This document shows, in pieces, positions 46,301-52,757 of a stretch of DNA of 52,757 nt. Position numbers and translations under genes: made by a program. Every line of letters begins with the position of its first letter. The stretch's first letter is position 1. This DNA comes from an uncultured bacterium (lineage in GTDB: Bacteria > Verrucomicrobiota > Kiritimatiellia > CAIVKH01). Location: positions 1 through 52,757 of the forward strand of contig CAIVKH010000021.1 of assembly GCA_903906425.1 (NCBI GenBank). Reading direction: 5' to 3'. The notes below the pieces were generated by a model. The model was not told the origin of the DNA, ran no database searches, and worked only from the letters and a program-made list of their open reading frames with translations.

Positions 46301-49300
46301 CCGCATATGCCGGATTGCCCAGGAAAAGGTCGTTGCAATCGGCCTGAAGCGCTGATGGCGTGATACTGCTTCCGACATAGTAGGCGTAATTATTCGCGCC
46401 GAATGCCCCAATCACCGAATTTGAAACGGTTGCAGAACCGCTTGAAAGATAGACGCCATACGTGTTTGACCACAGAACGCCGCTTTCGAAATCAGCAGAT
46501 TGAATAGGTGACAGCGCGAGCGAAACGCCATAGTTACAGCGACTCACAGTGCAGTTTTGCATCTGCAAACCGGACGAGTTGTTGGCCTGAAATCCCGTGT
46601 TGCATCCGCGGATATTCAACTCATGCGCAGAACCGTTGTCTGACTGATTGAACTTAACACCCGTTGTCGCGTTTTGGATACTCAAGTAATCAAGTTCGAT
46701 GCCGGGAGTTTGCTGAATGAGAAAGGCGTATGCACCACCCTGGCGGTCAAGGATCGTGCCTCCGGCAAATTGATTCGTGCTTCCGATGAACGTGACCGGA
46801 TTAGTGCCCTGTCCCTGATCGAATGGCCCGATGACGATGTCATTCGTGAGCAGGTAAAGCCCCGTATCAATGTAAATGCGGTCACCCGGTTCGAGATCAT
46901 ATGTGTCTATCACGTCTTGTACGGACGCCATCGGTGCTGAGGGCAGAACGCCCGCGTTCGCGCCACTTCCGATCGCGGTGCAGTACACATCGCCTGTCGT
47001 CGAAGCGTCGTTGACGTAAAATGACAGCGGCTGATTTCGCAACGCGAAAAGATTGTCACTTTGGTCGCTGACATTTGTTTCAGCCAGACTCATCACGCGC
47101 CAGCTGCCAAACATCGTGGATGGAAAATTTGTGCTGGCCCACGAGCAAGTTCCGAGCGAAGCGGAAACGCTGCTCACGATTGTTGTCCATGTCACTCCAC
47201 CGTCCGCCGAAAAATCGAGACGAACCAACTCGCCGGTGGCATTGCCGCACGCAATCCAATTCAGATTGACAGTTCCTTCGACACGGCCTCCGTCGTTGAG
47301 TGAAACGACGGTCAGGCCGCTGTTTGTTGCCGACAAACTAGCCTCCACATCATTTCCAAACCGGCCAATATCGGCGCGTCTTCCGTTTGGCTGCGGCTCC
47401 AAAGCAAAACTTGCGGTCGGATCTCCGGCATCAATCAACAGGCTTGTGACAACATCGTTCGTGTAACCCGCTCCCGGAACAAAACGGCCCGCCGCGCTCT
47501 GCAAATGGAAATCACTACTGGCCGCATTTGCAAAGAGTGGGTATTGACTCAGGCTGTGCGCGTCTTGACCAAAATCGCGAACCCATCGAGAGACATTCTG
47601 GTAGAGAATTGGCAGCGGATAGTTTTGCTTGTAGCCGGCAATCGCTCCGTTTTGCAAAAAGATGTCGTTGTAATCGGAACTCAGAGAGCCCGTGTTCACG
47701 TAGAAGGCCGAACTGCCAGATGCGAACGCGCCAATCACGGTGTTGCGAACAGACACACTGCCGCTTTCTAAGCGAACCCCGTACGTGTTGTTGGACCACA
47801 GTACGCCAAATTGCCAGCTCGCGCCGATGGAATTGTCTGTGATATACAAACCCTGTGAGGTCTGATTTCTAGCAACACAATTTGAAAAGATTGCCGAGTT
47901 TGCGTCATCAATTTCGAAACCAGTATTGTCGTTTGCGGCGGTGACGTGTTGGAACAGGCAGTTGTCGGCATTTAGAACGTAAACAGCAGTGGGGGCCTTC
48001 TGAATAGTCATGTCACGCAAACAGATGTTTGGGCTGCCGTTGAGCAGAATGCCGTTTGTGGTGAACGTCGTTCCGCCCGCGAGTGTGTTCGTGCTGCCGC
48101 GAATCGTGACGCGATTAGTTGGATCACCTCCGTCGAATTCGCCGATGGTCACCGTTCCCGTCGGCACATATGTTCCTGTGTCCACATAGATCGTATCGCC
48201 GCCTTCGAGATCGTAGGCGTCAACGATTTGCTGCAATGACATCGCCGGAGTGGAAGCGGAGAAACCGGAGTTGCTCAAGCTTCCAATGGCAGTCGAATAC
48301 ACATCGCCGAGTGTATCAGTGTCGTTAACATATAATTTGAACTGCACATTTCGAAGCGCAAAGTTCGTATCAGTCATGTCGCTAACATTTGTGTCGGTCA
48401 GGCTGGACACGCGCCATCGTGCGATGAGCGATGACGTTTGGTTTGTCGTGTTCCACGCATACGTACCGGTAGCGGCGGCAATACCCGATGTGACAGTAGA
48501 CCACGAAACTCCTCCGTCCGCCGAATATTCGATTTTGACCGTTTGTCCCGTGGCCGCGCCTGTCGCATTCCAATAAATCATTTTCGTTCCTTCAGCCCTG
48601 CCGCCGTCGTTTAATGAAATCGCAAGCAGCGTTGCGTTCGTGGGTGTCGTGCTGTCCTGCGCGGTATTTCCATAAAGCCCAATGTTGATTCTCTGGCCAT
48701 TTGGAGATGCCTCATTTGTGTAAACATAGCCTGGCGCACCCGCATCAATGAGTGGCGAAGTCACCGCATCGTTTGTCGTCGTTCCGGCGTTGGTGAATCG
48801 CGAGGCGCGACTTTTCAGGTGAAAATCATTTGCGTCTGAATTTGCAAAGAACGGATCGTGGCTGAGGCTGTGAGCGTCCTGGCCATAGTCGCGAACCCAA
48901 CGTGAAACGAACTGATAGTCCACCGCACGCAGCGAAAACAGCCGCGTTGCTGCGATGGCTCCGTTCTGCAAGAACAAATCGTTGTAATCTGCGACGACAT
49001 TCGCGGACGGCTGTAAATAATAGACAGCTTGTCCCCCGGCAAGTGCAGTCATAACGGAATTGCTGACTTGCGCCGTGCCCGCATCCGCCGCAATCGCATA
49101 GGTGTTTGACCAGAGGACGCTGTTTTCCACGGTGAAGGTGAATGCGGAATGCTGATATACGGCACGTCCGCAATTTCGAATGAGCATGTGTCGCAGCATG
49201 ACCGCAGGAGATGACTGCAATTCCACGCCGTAACTTCCACCGTAAATGTTGACAAATTCCGCAACCGCATTTGTTGTTGCCGAAAACAGAACCGCAGGGC

Positions 49301-52300
49301 TGGCATTGGTGATTTGCAGATATTGCAGTCGGATTCCAGAATTGTTCGCGACGCTGATCGCATACGATCCGCCCATGCGATCAAGCACCGTGCCGCCTCC
49401 GATGATGTTTGTGCTTCCGCGAATCGTGATCGGATTGGTCGCCACGCCAATGTCAAACTGGCCAATCGTGATCGTGGACGGTAAAGAATAAACTCCGGTG
49501 TCCACGAGAATCGTATCGCCCGACTGGAGTGGATAAGTGTTGATGACAGACTGAATCGAGTCTTTCGGTGTACCTAGTGTTGTTCCAGAGTTTGCGGCAT
49601 TGCCAGGCGCGATGGTGTACACGTCGCCGGCCGTGCTCGAATCGTTGACGTAGTAGGTTAGCGGTCCGTTTTTGAGACTGAACAGGGAATCCGCAGTGTC
49701 GGCGATATTCGTGTTAGACATATCTACCACGCGCCAACTGCCGATGGGGGATGAACCAAATGGAACTGAATTCCACAAATATGATCCTTGAGACGCCGGA
49801 AGACCTGTCACGATATTTGTCCAAGTCGCGCCGCCATCCGCCGAATATTGCAACGTCACCACATCACCCGTCGCGGAGCCGCCGGCAACCCACACGAGTG
49901 TGTTCGATCCATGCATGGAACCGCCAGCGTTCATTGTGATCGCGAGTAGCCAGCCGTTTGTGAGGCTGAGACTTTCCTCGGCATCATTGCCATAAAGCCC
50001 AATGTTCGCGCGGTCGCCATTGGGTTGGGGTTCTTCCGCATACGGCATCGACGGCGAGCTCGTGTCAATGAGCGGCGATGTCACCGCGTCATTCGTGTAA
50101 ATACCGGACGGCAACAATCGGCCAGCTGCGCTCATCAAATGATAATCGTCCGCGCCGCCACTGGCGAAAAGAGGATCAAACGTCAGGCTATGTAATTCCA
50201 AGCCCAGCACCTGCCTCCATGTTTCCAATGATTGGAAAACTGAGGAGCCGGAATTTCCAATGATTGCAAAGTTGTCCAACAGGATGTCGTTGTAATCGCC
50301 GGCCAACGATGCGGAGTTTTGAATGTTATAAAGCGGAACGTTCGCGCCACTGACTTTCAAGACGGAATTTGTGATCGTCGCGCTGCCGCCGGTGATTTGT
50401 ACCGCACCTTGCGCGTTCGACCAGATGATGGACTGCTCCACGACGAGTCCCGTTGTCCCGCTGGAAGCCAAGCCGATCTGTCCGTTGCGCGCAGACACCA
50501 CGCGGCGAAGAGCGATGTTTGAGGAGTTTTGAAAATCGAAACCGTTCGACGCATTGTCAGTGGCACGTACGCGGCCGAATTGGATCGCAGACGAAGAGTT
50601 GACCCGCGCGCCTTCGTTCGCGCCGCGCAAAACCAGATTGGAAAATGCCAGACACCGCGCGTTGTTGAATTGCACGCCGTACTGGCTGGCGGAAGTGTTG
50701 CCGTGGTTCAGCACCGTAGCAGTCGCCGAGTTATTCGTACTGCCTACGACGTAAACTGCAGTGCTCGTCGAGCCGCCGTCATAACGTTCGACGACAACCG
50801 TCGCACTGTTCGTATACACACCGGAATCAACAATGATCGTGTCGCCCGGCTCGAAGTCAAAGAGTTGGAACGCGCTCGCAAGGCTGTCGAGCGGGCGGGA
50901 CGACGATGCGACATAATTCGTCGGCGAACCAACAGCCGACGTGTACACATCACCATTCGTCGTCGCATCGTTCACATACGCATTCAACACTCCGTTACGA
51001 ATAGCGCAGAAGTTCGTCGTGGCGTCCGTGACGTTTGTGAATGTGTTGTGATGAACGCGCCATAGAGCAGCCGGCGTGTTGCCGAACGCAAAAGAATTCA
51101 CCGGCAAGGATTCGGAACTCGCATTCGCGTTAGTCGAGAGCGCTATCCAATTCCACCCCCCATCAACGGTCAGATCCACCGTCACTGTTCCGCCAGTTGC
51201 CGCGCCGCCAGCAACCCAGTGCAGCACTCCTGTTCCAGTCATGAATCCGCCATTTCGCAAATCTGCTGCAAAGAGCCAAGCGTTCGTGCGACCGAGACTA
51301 GCTTCCGCCGTGTTGCCATAATATCCAATGTCAATGCGCGAACCATTCGGCTGCGGTTCGCTCATATAGGCTGACGCTGGCGCGCCTGCGTCAATCAGTG
51401 GGGAAGTGACCGCATCGTTCGTGAAACCGGCAACAGCAGGCAACATCCGGCCTAGAGGAACTTGTGTCATGAGATGAAAATCGCCTGCGGCGGCATTGGC
51501 GAAAAACGGATCGGTCTCCAAGCTGTCTCGCTCTTGCCCTGTCAATGCGATCCATGAACCCAGGGTATCTGCATTGCGCCAGTTGGACGCCAGATACCCG
51601 ACGACCGCGTTTGTTTCCATATCGAATGCATTATAGTCGCCCACAATATTATTAGTGCTCGCCGAATAGTACCCATATGCCGCGATTCCGGCCGATTGAA
51701 TCACGCTGTTGGAAATCGCAATTGCTCCGCCATCAGCACGCACGCACGCAAACGAATTGCGATAAAAAATCGAGCGGTTCACACTCGCGCTTCCACTGCT
51801 GATATACAGGCCGTTTGTGCCGTTCCGTTGCGCGATGATTTGATCAAGATTCACGCCGCTGCTCGAAGACACGACTTGAATGCCATCCGCGGCGTTATCC
51901 TCGGCACGAATACGTTGAAATTGAAGAAATGCGCCGCCGGCAATATGCAACCCGACGTTTGCATTCCGAAATACAACATCACTCACGCTGATGTAGCTCG
52001 CACCGTTGATGTCCATGGCATATGCGCCGGCGGCAGTACTTTGCCGGCTAAAGACTGACCCGCCAGCCGCGTAATTCGTGCTACCTCGCAAAAACACAAA
52101 ACCGTTTGTCCCCCCCTGATCTAGCGCCGTGAATGTGTTGTTGCCAGACAGATTGTAGTTGCCGGTGTCCACATAGATTGTGTCACCCGGCTGCAGGCTA
52201 TAGGCATTCAGCAAAGCTTGAAGCGAATATTTTGGAGTCGCCGGCGATGTACCCAGATTGGTGTCGTTGCCAGGCACGGTAGAATAGACATCACCTGCTA

Positions 52301-52757
52301 TGTTGCTGTCATTGAGATAATAAACAAATGGGCCATTATGGAAAAAGAAATTGGTCTTTGTGCCGCTTACGACATTGGTATCTGATTCCAATACCACACG
52401 CCACATCGCATAGAGAGAAGACGCAAAATTGGTATTTGCCCAAATGAACATACCGATTGTTGCGTCAACGCCAGACGTGGCAACTTGCCAGCTGAATCCA
52501 TTATCGCTTGAAAACTCGATTCTCACCGTAGCTCCTGATGCGATGTTTCCATAATTCCATCGAACTGAGTCGGAAGGCGTGCTCAACGTGCCGCCATCGC
52601 GAAAGCTGAGCGCAAATAGCCATGCATTTGTCTGGCTCATGCCAGCCTCCGCGGTATTACCATAGAGGCCAGCATTCATGCGCGCGCCATTCGGCGCAGG
52701 CTCGTTAGTATAAGCTTGTGCTGGATTGCCAAAATCAATCAATGGGCTGTGATTAGT
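37371..52757 (-). CDS. Giant repetitive Ig-like/parallel beta-helix surface protein, partial (5' end beyond right edge)
   Basis: The open frame runs from TAG at 37371 through the right edge (over 5,120 codons). The TTG at 52742 is not a real start, because the frame continues as TNHSPLIDFG, mid-repeat. The protein is Asn/Thr/Ser/Gly-rich and made of about twelve units of roughly 443 residues. Each unit has PNGxRxNIGxYGNTAEAS, an Ig-like part (LNDGGxxxGT, YSxDGGxSWTNI, WRV), a linker (LRNGPxxYYVND, GDVYTTA) and a beta-helix part (GDTIYIDTGxY, GSTNxxAGGT, SDYNDLF, SRWVRD, HSLSHDPxFAN). The C-terminus (YRVQFSTNLLSTVAWT) matches a domain common on PVC secreted proteins. No catalytic residues are recognised. 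It is probably an exported adhesin, sheath or glycan-binding protein. GC content is visibly lower than in the other genes. Confidence 0.9.
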   Translation of the reverse strand, partial: TNHSPLIDFGNPAQAYTNEPAPNGARMNAGLYGNTAEAGMSQTNAWLFALSFRDGGTLSTPSDSVRWNYGNIASGATVRIEFSSDNGFSWQVATSGVDATIGMFIWANTNFASSLYAMWRVVLESDTNVVSGTKTNFFFHNGPFVYYLNDSNIAGDVYSTVPGNDTNLGTSPATPKYSLQALLNAYSLQPGDTIYVDTGNYNLSGNNTFTALDQGGTNGFVFLRGSTNYAAGGSVFSRQSTAAGAYAMDINGASYISVSDVVFRNANVGLHIAGGAFLQFQRIRAEDNAADGIQVVSSSSGVNLDQIIAQRNGTNGLYISSGSASVNRSIFYRNSFACVRADGGAIAISNSVIQSAGIAAYGYYSASTNNIVGDYNAFDMETNAVVGYLASNWRNADTLGSWIALTGQERDSLETDPFFANAAAGDFHLMTQVPLGRMLPAVAGFTNDAVTSPLIDAGAPASAYMSEPQPNGSRIDIGYYGNTAEASLGRTNAWLFAADLRNGGFMTGTGVLHWVAGGAATGGTVTVDLTVDGGWNWIALSTNANASSESLPVNSFAFGNTPAALWRVHHNTFTNVTDATTNFCAIRNGVLNAYVNDATTNGDVYTSAVGSPTNYVASSSRPLDSLASAFQLFDFEPGDTIIVDSGVYTNSATVVVERYDGGSTSTAVYVVGSTNNSATATVLNHGNTSASQYGVQFNNARCLAFSNLVLRGANEGARVNSSSAIQFGRVRATDNASNGFDFQNSSNIALRRVVSARNGQIGLASSGTTGLVVEQSIIWSNAQGAVQITGGSATITNSVLKVSGANVPLYNIQNSASLAGDYNDILLDNFAIIGNSGSSVFQSLETWRQVLGLELHSLTFDPLFASGGADDYHLMSAAGRLLPSGIYTNDAVTSPLIDTSSPSMPYAEEPQPNGDRANIGLYGNDAEESLSLTNGWLLAITMNAGGSMHGSNTLVWVAGGSATGDVVTLQYSADGGATWTNIVTGLPASQGSYLWNSVPFGSSPIGSWRVVDMSNTNIADTADSLFSLKNGPLTYYVNDSSTAGDVYTIAPGNAANSGTTLGTPKDSIQSVINTYPLQSGDTILVDTGVYSLPSTITIGQFDIGVATNPITIRGSTNIIGGGTVLDRMGGSYAISVANNSGIRLQYLQITNASPAVLFSATTNAVAEFVNIYGGSYGVELQSSPAVMLRHMLIRNCGRAVYQHSAFTFTVENSVLWSNTYAIAADAGTAQVSNSVMTALAGGQAVYYLQPSANVVADYNDLFLQNGAIAATRLFSLRAVDYQFVSRWVRDYGQDAHSLSHDPFFANSDANDFHLKSRASRFTNAGTTTNDAVTSPLIDAGAPGYVYTNEASPNGQRINIGLYGNTAQDSTTPTNATLLAISLNDGGRAEGTKMIYWNATGAATGQTVKIEYSADGGVSWSTVTSGIAAATGTYAWNTTNQTSSLIARWRVSSLTDTNVSDMTDTNFALRNVQFKLYVNDTDTLGDVYSTAIGSLSNSGFSASTPAMSLQQIVDAYDLEGGDTIYVDTGTYVPTGTVTIGEFDGGDPTNRVTIRGSTNTLAGGTTFTTNGILLNGSPNICLRDMTIQKAPTAVYVLNADNCLFQHVTAANDNTGFEIDDANSAIFSNCVARNQTSQGLYITDNSIGASWQFGVLWSNNTYGVRLESGSVSVRNTVIGAFASGSSAFYVNTGSLSSDYNDIFLQNGAIAGYKQNYPLPILYQNVSRWVRDFGQDAHSLSQYPLFANAASSDFHLQSAAGRFVPGAGYTNDVVTSLLIDAGDPTASFALEPQPNGRRADIGRFGNDVEASLSATNSGLTVVSLNDGGRVEGTVNLNWIACGNATGELVRLDFSADGGVTWTTIVSSVSASLGTCSWASTNFPSTMFGSWRVMSLAETNVSDQSDNLFALRNQPLSFYVNDASTTGDVYCTAIGSGANAGVLPSAPMASVQDVIDTYDLEPGDRIYIDTGLYLLTNDIVIGPFDQGQGTNPVTFIGSTNQFAGGTILDRQGGAYAFLIQQTPGIELDYLSIQNATTGVKFNQSDNGSAHELNIRGCNTGFQANNSSGLQMQNCTVSRCNYGVSLALSPIQSADFESGVLWSNTYGVYLSSGSATVSNSVIGAFGANNYAYYVGSSITPSALQADCNDLFLGNPAYAAYWQTPTAMIYQTVSRWVRDTSHDTHSLSHDPQFADPSSGDFHPLSAAGRYVPGFGYTNDTVSSPLIDAAAPDAPFANEPQPNGLRMDIGRYGNQPESSLSSTSPSLTVISLNDGGRVEGTNSIYWVARGSATGDTVRLEFSPDNGTSWLLIASNVSASAGSNHWNTTLYQNTIIGKWRVTDELATNVFGISAQPFAVRNGPIPFYVNDNSFAGDVYCTAVGTSTNLGISPATPKASIQDVIDTYDLEPGDTIFIDTGNYTLTSAITIGQFDAGVATNRVTLQGSTNTAAGGTVLSRFGGGYCLNINGASGIAVRHLILRNASAAALFLQASDNCLIEWTRAENSAYGFDIENCNSAALQHCTARANTWKGLNTHLSSMTWLSGIIWSNAIGCYVDGGSATIRNSELGAFQSGATAYFVSSGTLSSDYNSIFVANGASVGLVLGGATGGGTSRYVNVTSWSSATRADSHSLSCDPRFANMVGGDYHLRSQAGRYMTGGGYVTDADTSPLIDAGDPAAAYTNEPVPNGTRLNIGLYGGSGEASLTPTNSWLSVLSLNDGGTASGMLTLNWLAGGNAASQPATLAYSADGGLTFTNIATGISASGSYAWNSRGYESSPVGIWRVTCDGETNLSAQSSRAFALRNGNGLIYYVNDASTNGDVYTTAPGASSNLGYRASSPKASIQDVIDSFDLEAGDSVLIDTGTYTPAADIMIGDLDAGVATNPVSFEGSTNVISGGTLIDRQSATTNKTGFLLYQTAGVLLKNLHITSAGTGVRLLQSSDCRLVNVISDWMMGAAFDVEDSTAQMDHSISVNNRQGIEAGVSSSLSVSNCVVWNSGTALELMPAASVTVHNSLLQGNGDASSVYKIGIGSSLSSDYNDLVRTNGAVLAEQITITGESDLYQSLTSWVLGRNQDTHSLSHFPMVGNGDAGDFHPLAIAGRYVPGTGYVTDTVQSVLIDTGDPASNFANEPAPNGGRIDIGVYGNSAEASLSGTHQWVLAISFNDGGVLAGTNTLHWTSGNCDSTNVVRLEYSPDNGANWFSIASNVPALAGSFAWDVSAISPTVHALWRLTCQSDTNITDTVDNTFIIRNAPIGYFVNDNTTAGDIYTTTIGNPTNSGTTAASPLPSLQDVLDRYSILPGDVIYIDTGIYALTNPISFNQLVRGETGMPVRIHGSTNTAAGGTILSPTIAKAGENVIEISQTRYLQLDHLVLRGGGCGLVASNCSQCSFSWLDIDANISDGVQLTASGPMTFDHCIVRRNGGVGMNVLSNSIATWRQGVIWSNAAGAVDLANASLIINGSVLHASGATNQLYLLGQSSSFTGDYNVYWRQNGAIIGRKSYLLQNYANMVEWQKEVGQDVHTLSADPLFASAERGDFHELSAGGRITNGVFATDTRTSPAIDGGDPTLAFTNETSPNGGRINIGLYGNTSEASRTPPSPQFISIALADGGNVRGTITLYWLAQGFSPTNTAILQYSPDAGVSWTNIASNVSATTGNFSWDPTGYPSSPAGRWRIIDQADPSNISTIETNFFLRIGSINFYVNDEITAGDVYCAAPGSATNIGLGSATPMASLAQVLDTYDLDGGDTIYIDTGFYSNSTDTIIGSIDSGIATAMVRIVGSTNLQAGGTVMDRGDGSLGNSVVLSLKGASYVQLDHLILQHAGGGLQLLQCSGINASNLLVRDGGASGISILQSSDSRIVRSVVTRMEGVGVLSAQSSADTLDGLVIWANGSHAVSLSQGSIAVSNSVLFAAGPTNYCYSSSDGSTLWSDYNDLFTIQGALFGTDTNGLPIKRLPQWTQARGMDAHSLSVDPLFADAASDDYHLRSQIGRYDPVLDSFVADTNHSWLIDTGDPSAACTAEPSPNGGRMNIGVHGNTAEASMGRTNAWLLSITASSGGRISGSVTLAWVWGGMSPTNTVHLDYSYDNGASWVNIAAGVPVSQAEYPWDSTQQISNSDIFVSSPIARWRVMLDSNTNVVDVTDNFFGLRNAPFVYYLNDTSTVADVYTSAIGSDTNLGLFSYAPKATLDSLVATIDVEGDDNIMVDTGVYNLTNTFGSLTLVERGTAGLIISLIGSTNGTQLNRLSGPLTVLGIEGPYINLRNVNIAGGQLVLDSDYIDVSLITMTNGGVTISGDTITFTNSRLQNSSISIVAAAHCYVGDTILRNGGITVANSSNIVLQNLVISGTASNGVSVQGNSIPVTVQNCTIAVSGNQYQQNGNSSVIFKNNIVVADGVGRFCLFPAGGQLMSDYNNLVARNGAWIGAKNGYWERLSYWQRESGFDLNSLSHEPQFANELTGDYHLKSLTGRYSNGVFVVDTVHSPSIDAGDPLLGVGSETSPNGGRINHGGYGGLAQASRSRTNSWLLAMTMNDGGVIKGTNVLRWSYGNIDPTNTVTLQYSPDAGSSWVNIAAGIPATNGACIWDTTLVTSSLNAMWRVALDGNTNASDAVDNQFAVRNSPLNFFVNDLSTANDVYTTAIGASGNSGLLPSAPKNSIAGIFSAYDTEGGDTIYADTGIYNITSDIAVIWSRGGDSNSGPLRIVGSTNLAAGGTTISRGNPTSGNGFDIESSYVTVRNVNMRDAYRGFFIDSNRNARVERSLAYSNEYGIVAVQSADAVIVNDRLWNNRRGGVDVSGCTSSTVQNCTFVNNIPFGFRIQSTSNGIMQNSIFVINTANASAALAGSVSNVFIDYNVYDIQTNTAIFSTNFFLTGWQLVSTHDYRSAVTNALLANVAAGDFHEKSAFGRYVDGTGFVTDSVTSWAVDKGNPLSVSTNEPAPGASRINIGAYGNTEFAGKGSTNVSIEIRTLNTGASFSETNSQVPLIWNVANIPTGELFRVQYSGDGGATWVDLQSGVSPYYELYLWQMTPYFNTYHGLWRVVGQSNTNLFDINEQPFQIFFGEFEINGQTTTTGKLSQITFRGAWDETYRVQFSTNLLSTVAWTNAPNGPGPNQLGAFHSTNGGDFIYVDIQSVSNKIRLYRVINDP
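41322..41331. repeat. Run of 10 C (G10 on the coding strand)
   Basis: It lies inside the giant gene, encoding the GGG of HAGGGLQLLQC. It is the longest G/C homopolymer noticed in the window and a typical slippage length for phase-variable surface genes. Confidence 0.9.
43532..43546. repeat. Single TTCCAAC palindrome in the giant gene
   Basis: TTCCAACCATTGGAA, arms perfect, read on the minus strand as FPMVGN where other units have DPxFAN. At the expected 32-bp distance (43500) only a weak match (TGCCAATGGATGGAA) exists, which is ordinary unit coding sequence. Confidence 0.6.
45773..45819. repeat. Paired TTCCAAT palindromes, pair 14 (inside the giant gene)
   Basis: TTCCAATGATTGTAT (45773, one arm degenerate) and TTCCAATGATTGGAA (45805), 32 bp apart. 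Read on the minus strand as SNHWN...TIIGKWRV, the same length as the corresponding segment of other units. Confidence 0.8.
50223..50269. repeat. Paired TTCCAAT palindromes, pair 15 (inside the giant gene)
   Basis: TTCCAATGATTGGAA (50223) and TTCCAATGATTGCAA (50255), 32 bp apart. Read on the minus strand as AIIGN...VFQSLET within a unit. Confidence 0.85.

Larger units (their letters stand above)
37970..52664 (-). repeat. Tandem coding units of about 1.33 kb
   Basis: The YGN/YGG codons of the unit-boundary phrase lie near 37970, 39271, 40692, 42029, 43358, 44693, 46021, 47352, 48667, 49988, 51314 and 52658. Intervals are 1301-1421 bp, most of them 1315-1344. Units are diverged at DNA level (no long exact repeats seen), so duplication is old or diversification is strong. 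Confidence 0.88.

Noticed and set aside
52742..52742. TTG at 52742 as start of the giant protein
   Set aside because: The frame stays open to the window edge and the preceding codons continue the unit phrase SPLIDFGNPAQAY, so the gene begins outside.

Overview
The window looks like a chromosomal piece of a GC-rich, aerobic member of the PVC superphylum, probably Verrucomicrobiota or Kiritimatiellota. This is inferred from an alternative complex III plus A2-type caa3 oxidase operon, large Asn/Thr-rich secreted beta-helix proteins, histidine kinases stacked with PAS domains, and dense families of palindromic repeats. There is no rRNA or tRNA to confirm it.

Layout. 1-4.1 kb is accessory: a collagen-like protein (cut by the left edge), a small hypothetical gene, a DUF4258/DUF2283 pair, and a complete BamHI-like restriction-modification system (controller protein with its operator, endonuclease, convergent methyltransferase). 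4.1-4.9 kb holds repeats and no confident gene. 4.9-14.3 kb is a signalling block: a PAS histidine kinase, a lone response regulator, and two very large hybrid kinases that share domains with each other and with the first kinase. 14.4-19.1 kb encodes secreted proteins (a beta-helix protein, a frameshifted small gene and an alpha/beta hydrolase) around a 1.1 kb intergenic region with a 44-bp minisatellite and several palindromic repeats. 19.3-33.0 kb is one respiratory operon, actABCDEF - small membrane gene - sco - coxBACD - ctaB, which should carry electrons from quinol through alternative complex III to a cytochrome c-fused oxidase. 33.1-36.9 kb has a small lipoprotein and three glycosyltransferases. 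37.4 kb to the right edge is a single giant gene on the minus strand (more than 5,120 codons, 5' end outside the window) built of twelve units of about 1.33 kb, each an Ig-like part followed by a beta-helix part.

The most unusual signal runs through all of this. A 15-bp palindrome, TTCCAATSATTGGAA with minor variants, occurs in 15 pairs. In 14 pairs the two copies start exactly 32 bp apart (about three DNA turns); in one they are 33 bp apart. The 17 bp between them are not conserved beyond weak CGCA/TGCG flanks. Pairs lie upstream of genes, after stop codons, inside three signal-peptide coding regions (hydrolase, ActE, SCO), across the start codon of a glycosyltransferase, and inside the giant gene, where they fit the repeat-unit coding sequence without disturbing it. 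In coding copies the central base agrees with the reading frame, so no stop codon arises. Fixed spacing with a variable spacer fits paired binding sites of a dimeric DNA-binding protein better than a copied mobile element. I cannot tell from the sequence whether this motif has been described before.
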